From NCBI GenBank assembly GCA_022577435.1, contig JAKOON010000018.1, forward strand, positions 9,460,096-9,524,095: a stretch of 64,000 nucleotides of DNA, written 5' to 3'. The position numbers were made by a program, and so were the translations under genes. The stretch comes from Embiotoca jacksoni. Lineage: Eukaryota; Chordata; Actinopteri; Embiotocidae. The notes beneath the pieces were generated by a model, which was given only the letters and a program-made list of their open reading frames with translations, had not been told where the DNA came from and searched no databases. This document shows, one piece after another, positions 60,300 to 64,000 of this stretch. Position 1 is the first letter of the stretch, and every line of letters starts with the position of its first letter.

Positions 60300-60648
60300 G
60301 CACACACACACACCCTAACACACACACACACACACAGATACACTCTAACACACACACAGATACACTCTAACACACACTCTAACACACACACACAGATACA
60401 CTCTAACACACACAGATACACACACTCTAACACACACACACACACACACACAGATACACTCTAACACACACAGATACACTCTAACACACACAGATACACA
60501 CACTCTAACACACATACACACAGATACACTCTAACACACACACAGATACACTCTAACACACACACACACACACTCTAACACACACACACACAGATACACT
60601 CTAACACACACACAGATACACTCTAACACACACACACACACACACATG
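60300..60648. repeat. CTCTAAC(AC)nAGATAC minisatellite
   Basis: About 13 copies of CTCTAAC, plus one CCCTAAC at the left end, are separated by CA runs of varying length and mostly by AGATACA. This gives a roughly 20-nt higher-order unit over about 350 nt. It is a CA microsatellite that has developed a longer period. Minus-strand frames reading as Cys-Val repeats are artefacts. Confidence 0.92.
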
Positions 60649-60740
60649 CATCTGTATCTACTCTCTGCATACGCTCCAATCCGGTTCCTTGGAGATGGAT
60701 CAAAGCAGACGGGAGTAATGATGGCGTGCGAGCACATAAA

Positions 60741-60768
60741 GGGGGGGGGGGGGGGGGGGGGGGGGGGG
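60741..60768 (+). repeat. G28 homopolymer
   Basis: Twenty-eight consecutive G on the plus (sense) strand are followed by TGGATGG. It is a strong candidate for a DNA or RNA G-quadruplex, and length is likely error-prone in sequencing. Confidence 0.95.
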
Positions 60769-61703
60769 TGGATGGTAAAACTGTGAAAGGGAGGGAGAGG
60801 TTAGAGGCTGCAAGAGAGAACAGAGGGGGAGAGAGACCTTTGCATCCACCGTGGCCCCCACAGGGTCCTGCTGTGTTTTGTACTGATAGAATGAGTCTCC
60901 CAGGCTGTCCTATCCAGCAGTTACAGCCAGGTCCCCACGGTAACTGTAACCAGTCGCGATGGCGCTGTCTCTGGAGGTGTATGTGACACGGCTGAGCTTC
61001 TCCCTTAATAGAATCTGCTGCAAAGGTGTCAAATGATGAAATTAAATATCAAATATGTAAAAACATGATGAAAGACCAGCTCACCACAACCAAATAAGTC
61101 ACTGATCGTGTGAAAAAACACGTTCCTTTCGTATTTAAAACAATAATTGAAATCCCAAGGTTCTCCAAAAAAATCACATTAAAAGCCTTTATTTTATTTA
61201 GCTCGTCTGTTTTGTAAGTGTTTTTGCCACGGTTTGTTCTCTCATACCCTTTTATCAGGAAACAGGAGAACAGCCAGAGAGAACAAATACTTTTTTATGT
61301 TCATTTTCAAAGTGCCTTACATCTCCTTTTTTGTCCAGAAATATGGGAAATCTTTTGCTTGTGCAACTGAGAGCGGTGCTCTCCACTAAGTTTGTGTGTG
61401 TCTTGTATATTCACACATATACATATTGAGTATTGATGCAGTAGCTCCAGTCCTACAGTTATCCACAGTTTTCAAAGTTGGATTGAAAGAGTTTATTTTT
61501 AGCCTGTCCTTCACTTCTGAGGGTATAGATTATATATTCTGTATAAATATGCTGTACGTATGGTGATTAGTTACAAGAATGTTTAGCTAAGCAGACTGAA
61601 AGGGCTGATACACAGGTAGGCAGGATTCTGGCAATTCACCGTGTCAAGATAAGAGGGACTGAGTAAGCACTTAAAGTGTGCTATAAGGGGATTACACTGT
61701 GAC

Positions 61704-61712
61704 GTGTGTGTG

Positions 61713-61768
<56 letters not shown>

Positions 61769-61774
61769 GCGTGT
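61704..61774. repeat. (GT)n microsatellite
   Basis: About 30 GT units in two blocks separated by a GC step, ending in GCGTGTGCGTG. It is complementary on RNA to the CA-rich minisatellite about 1 kb upstream. Confidence 0.95.
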
Positions 61775-62582
61775 AAAACAGAGAGGGAGACCTGGCCATG
61801 TATAGTATGTGTACAGTGTGTGTGCCAGGCCTGTCATTGCCTGTGCATACTGTGTGTGTTACTGTATGAATACATAGGTGAGAGATGACGGCTAGATTTT
61901 AAACAGGATGGTGTTTGAGAAGAAATGAGTCATCACGTCGAGCTGTACTCTAAAGTTCGGAGTACAGTTGTGAAAACACACACAAATAGGAGTCCAAATT
62001 GGCATGAGGCTAATCATAAATGTATTTGTAGATATACTCCTCCCTTCAGTTGTAACGTCTGACACTGCTCAGATTGAGAGTGCATGAACACTAGATTGTA
62101 AACAATAAGAGAAATTAGAATAGATAGCTAACCAAAATAACAAGTATTAACAGGAACAATTCCACAATGACTACGTTGCGTATGCAGACATTTTTTACAA
62201 CAATACCCACTTTGATACAGTTAGTAGGGTTAATAACATCCTGTTTAAAAGCAGTTCCAAAGAGCCCATGATTGGCAGTTTTGTCAAATGTCACCTTGAA
62301 ACGCTGTACAATGCACTGTACTTTCAAACTGGTCATAACCATAATCTTGTATTATCATAAATATAAATCAGATTAAGAAGTTCTATCCTTTATATTTGAT
62401 TACAAGCAGTTGTTTTGAGCACAGCATAGAGACATGAAAACGACATGATCAACCCGGTTGGGGTTTTATGGCCCATTATGGTATTGTTCAAGTTAAGACA
62501 CATTTGTTGTTACATACACACGCACACACAAAAAAAATAACTACATGAATAAATAAGATATGTTTGTGTGATGGTATAATGT

Positions 62583-62986
62583 CCCAGCCCAATATCATGC
62601 CAAAGCGTGTAATACACCCATCACTCCACTAGTCCATGTTACAGTCAGTGTTACATTTTGCCTCACTTTGGTATGCAAAGTATGTTTGTGTGTATGATTG
62701 GGATCAAACAAAAAGGTTGTGACAGAGGGGATTTGGCAAAGTACAAAAGTGCTGCAGTCCCAGTCAGGAGATGGGTGAGGATGGTTGGAAGGTTCAAACC
62801 CAGAAGACTGGGTGTGAGTCTGCGAGAAAGCAATGTGAATTTCTTTTTCTAAACCTAACCAAGTATATATTTTTTTTTAAACCATGTGTTTTTTCACACC
62901 AAGGCAAGGGCAAAAGATTCATAATGTATGCGGTGTTGACCTGACGAGTGTATTACACCATTTTGTGTATTGCCGGGTTGAATGTC
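62583..62986. mobile_element. inverted-repeat non-autonomous DNA transposon (about 400 bp)
   Basis: The left end (AGCCCAATATCATGCCAAAG, CGTGTAATACACCCATC) matches the reverse complement of the right end at 62941-62986 (AACCCGGCAATACACAAAAT, GGTGTAATACACTCGTC) at about two thirds identity over 40 nt. GTGTAATACAC is perfect in both. The interior has no coding capacity and contains TAAACCTAACCAAG, a motif shared with the elements at 7014-7356 and 9356-9670. The left half is similar to 9363-9455. It lies about 440 nt upstream of exon J. Confidence 0.55.
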
Positions 62987-63328
62987 CAATGTTCAGTTGT
63001 GTCGTACACTACGAGCAGAGTTGAACTGACTGCAGCTCAGTCTGTTTTCTTAAAGTGCTGCTTTCCAGTTTGAAAGAAGAAAAACAGAATATGTTATCTA
63101 AATTAAGAAAATGTATACCAGATGTGAAATTTTATATTCAAATAATGTGTCCAAAAACTTGTGCGTGTGTTTGAATTCCCAGAGGTCCTTTAACACGCTG
63201 GAGGTGACCCCTTCTACTGACAAGCTAAATGATGAATAATGACTGTGCACCTTGAAAGACCAAGACACAAATATAAGCATGCAGAGTGTGAAGGCTCATG
63301 CTGTTCTGGGTTTATTGCTCATTATAGT

Positions 63329-63333
<5 letters not shown>

Positions 63334-63408
<75 letters not shown>
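63334..63408. repeat. (TG)n at the 3' end of intron I-J
   Basis: About 37 TG units end 20 nt before the acceptor. The remaining 20 nt are also TG-rich. This tract takes the place where a polypyrimidine tract would normally be. Confidence 0.97.
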
Positions 63409-63410
<2 letters not shown>

Positions 63411-63428
63411 GTGTCTGTGTGTGCGTAG

Positions 63429-63558
63429 CGAGCGCTCCTGCCTCCCCCAGAGAGATGATGAGTCTGAAGGAACGCAAGATGGACTATGATTCCACGGCAA
63501 CCAACGCTGGTTTCCATAGCAACAAAGGAGAGCACACATCCCGGAAAGATGGAATGGC

Positions 63559-63560
<2 letters not shown>
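63429..63560 (+). CDS. pkp4: pkp4 exon J: C-terminal tail, exon bounded by TG repeats
   Basis: The 132-nt exon is bounded by gtgcgtag and gtgtgt. Two leading bases complete an Ala codon with the G left by exon I, giving [20 protein letters not shown], then [24 protein letters not shown], with one base of the next codon. It matches recalled human PKP4 tail ([30 protein letters not shown]), so the call is firm despite poor splice context. The upstream acceptor sits behind (TG)n with no pyrimidine tract. The donor is the first GT of a 93-nt GT repeat. The length is divisible by three and the phase is 1 on both sides, so skipping keeps the frame. Human PKP4 has, as I recall, a shorter isoform lacking about 43 residues of the C-terminal region, and this exon may correspond to that segment. 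A second AG at 63449-63450, behind CTCCTGCCTCCCC, is an alternative acceptor that would cut 22 nt and shift the frame. Confidence 0.94.

Positions 63561-63653
<93 letters not shown>
63561..63653. repeat. (GT)46 beginning exactly at the exon J donor
   Basis: Forty-six perfect GT units plus one G start at the first intronic base. The donor consensus is therefore CAG|GTGTGT, with the repeat supplying all intronic donor bases. Confidence 0.97.
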
Positions 63654-63654
<1 letters not shown>

Positions 63655-64000
63655 TGGAGAGACAGAGTAGAATTAAATGATTCTATTTTATCCTCCTCTT
63701 TATCTTTCTTTCTCTTCTATTTTCATTCCCTATTTCCCCGTTCACTTATCTGTCTCTTTTTGACCTCACACTATTTTTCTTCTTTTACTCACACAGAGTA
63801 TTTTCTTTATCCTTGCCAGTTTTTCTTTCCAGTATCTTTCTGTTTGCCCTCTCACTATCTCTCCTCTCTATCTCTTTCTTTTTCCTCCTCTTTCTCTTCC
63901 ATTGTCTATGTACCTCATTATGCTTTGGTTTACTTTCAGTTTTTGTTTTTTATTGTTATTATTTCTTTCCTCTGTATTCTTTTTTGTCTTTCCCTAACAA
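63654..64000 (+). other. intron after exon J (5' part)
   Basis: Beyond the GT repeat there is pyrimidine-rich sequence from about 63685 to 63910 (CTTTCTTTCTCTTC, CTCTCCTCTC), then T-rich sequence to the window end. No exon is visible, and the next pkp4 exon is outside. Confidence 0.8.

Larger units (their letters stand above)
58516..63428 (+). other. intron I-J (4.9 kb)
   Basis: The intron is GT-AG but with a highly unusual 3' end. The last ~95 nt are a (TG)n tract plus GTGTCTGTGTGTGCGTAG, with no polypyrimidine tract. Inside are a purine-rich block at 59790-59940, a pyrimidine-rich block at 60106-60245, a CA-rich minisatellite at 60300-60648, a G28 run at 60741-60768, a GT tract at 61704-61774 and an inverted-repeat element at 62583-62986. 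Confidence 0.85.

Noticed and set aside
60301..60330. Interstitial telomeric sequence
   Set aside because: Only one CCCTAA occurs, and the rest of the array is CTCTAA within CA repeats.
60300..60648. CRISPR-like array of short repeats and spacers
   Set aside because: The spacers are CA runs of variable length, not unique sequence. This is a eukaryotic minisatellite.

Overview
This window is vertebrate, almost certainly teleost (percomorph-type), nuclear DNA. The reasons are large GT-AG introns at low GC, abundant long (GT)n/(CA)n microsatellites, and dispersed repeats typical of fish genomes.

The only gene I can support runs left to right through the whole window. It is plakophilin 4 (pkp4, p0071), a p120-family armadillo protein, and both ends lie outside. 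Ten coding exons join in frame across GT-AG introns: 1294-1507, 11641-11827, 24663-24780, 27157-27339, 31193-31366, 33657-33807, 46248-46497, 49104-49188, 58389-58515 and 63429-63560. They total 1621 nt, about 540 codons. They encode armadillo repeats 2 to 9, including the lysine-rich loop between repeats 5 and 6, and then the start of the C-terminal tail. The N-terminal half, ARM1 and the C-terminal end (a PDZ-binding motif in the family) are not in the window.

The remaining 97% is intron. Regions: 1-11640 (one exon, a ~340 bp inverted-repeat transposon at 7014-7356 and a second transposon-like copy near 9.4 kb); 11641-24662 (a tRNA-headed interspersed repeat at 13.9 kb, a facing (TG)n/(CA)n pair at 17.8-18.1 kb, and a striking long-inverted-repeat element at 18.5-19.0 kb); 24663-33807 (five closely spaced exons with two reverse copies of the 13.9 kb repeat); 33808-46247 (a tRNA-derived SINE, three long GT tracts, a decayed CAGT array); 46248-58388 (two exons, then CA tracts); 58389-64000 (a CA-rich minisatellite, a run of 28 G, and a 132 bp exon bounded on both sides by (GT)n).

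I found no novel protein system. The most interesting feature is that last exon. Its acceptor has no polypyrimidine tract and sits behind a TG repeat. Its donor is the first GT of a 93-nt GT repeat. The exon is frame-neutral, so repeat length could plausibly control its inclusion. Next come the inverted-repeat transposons and the opposed UG/CA tracts that could pair in the pre-mRNA. Exon calls rest on direct translation and recalled PKP4 protein sequence. Repeat-family names rest on recognition only, since no database search was possible.
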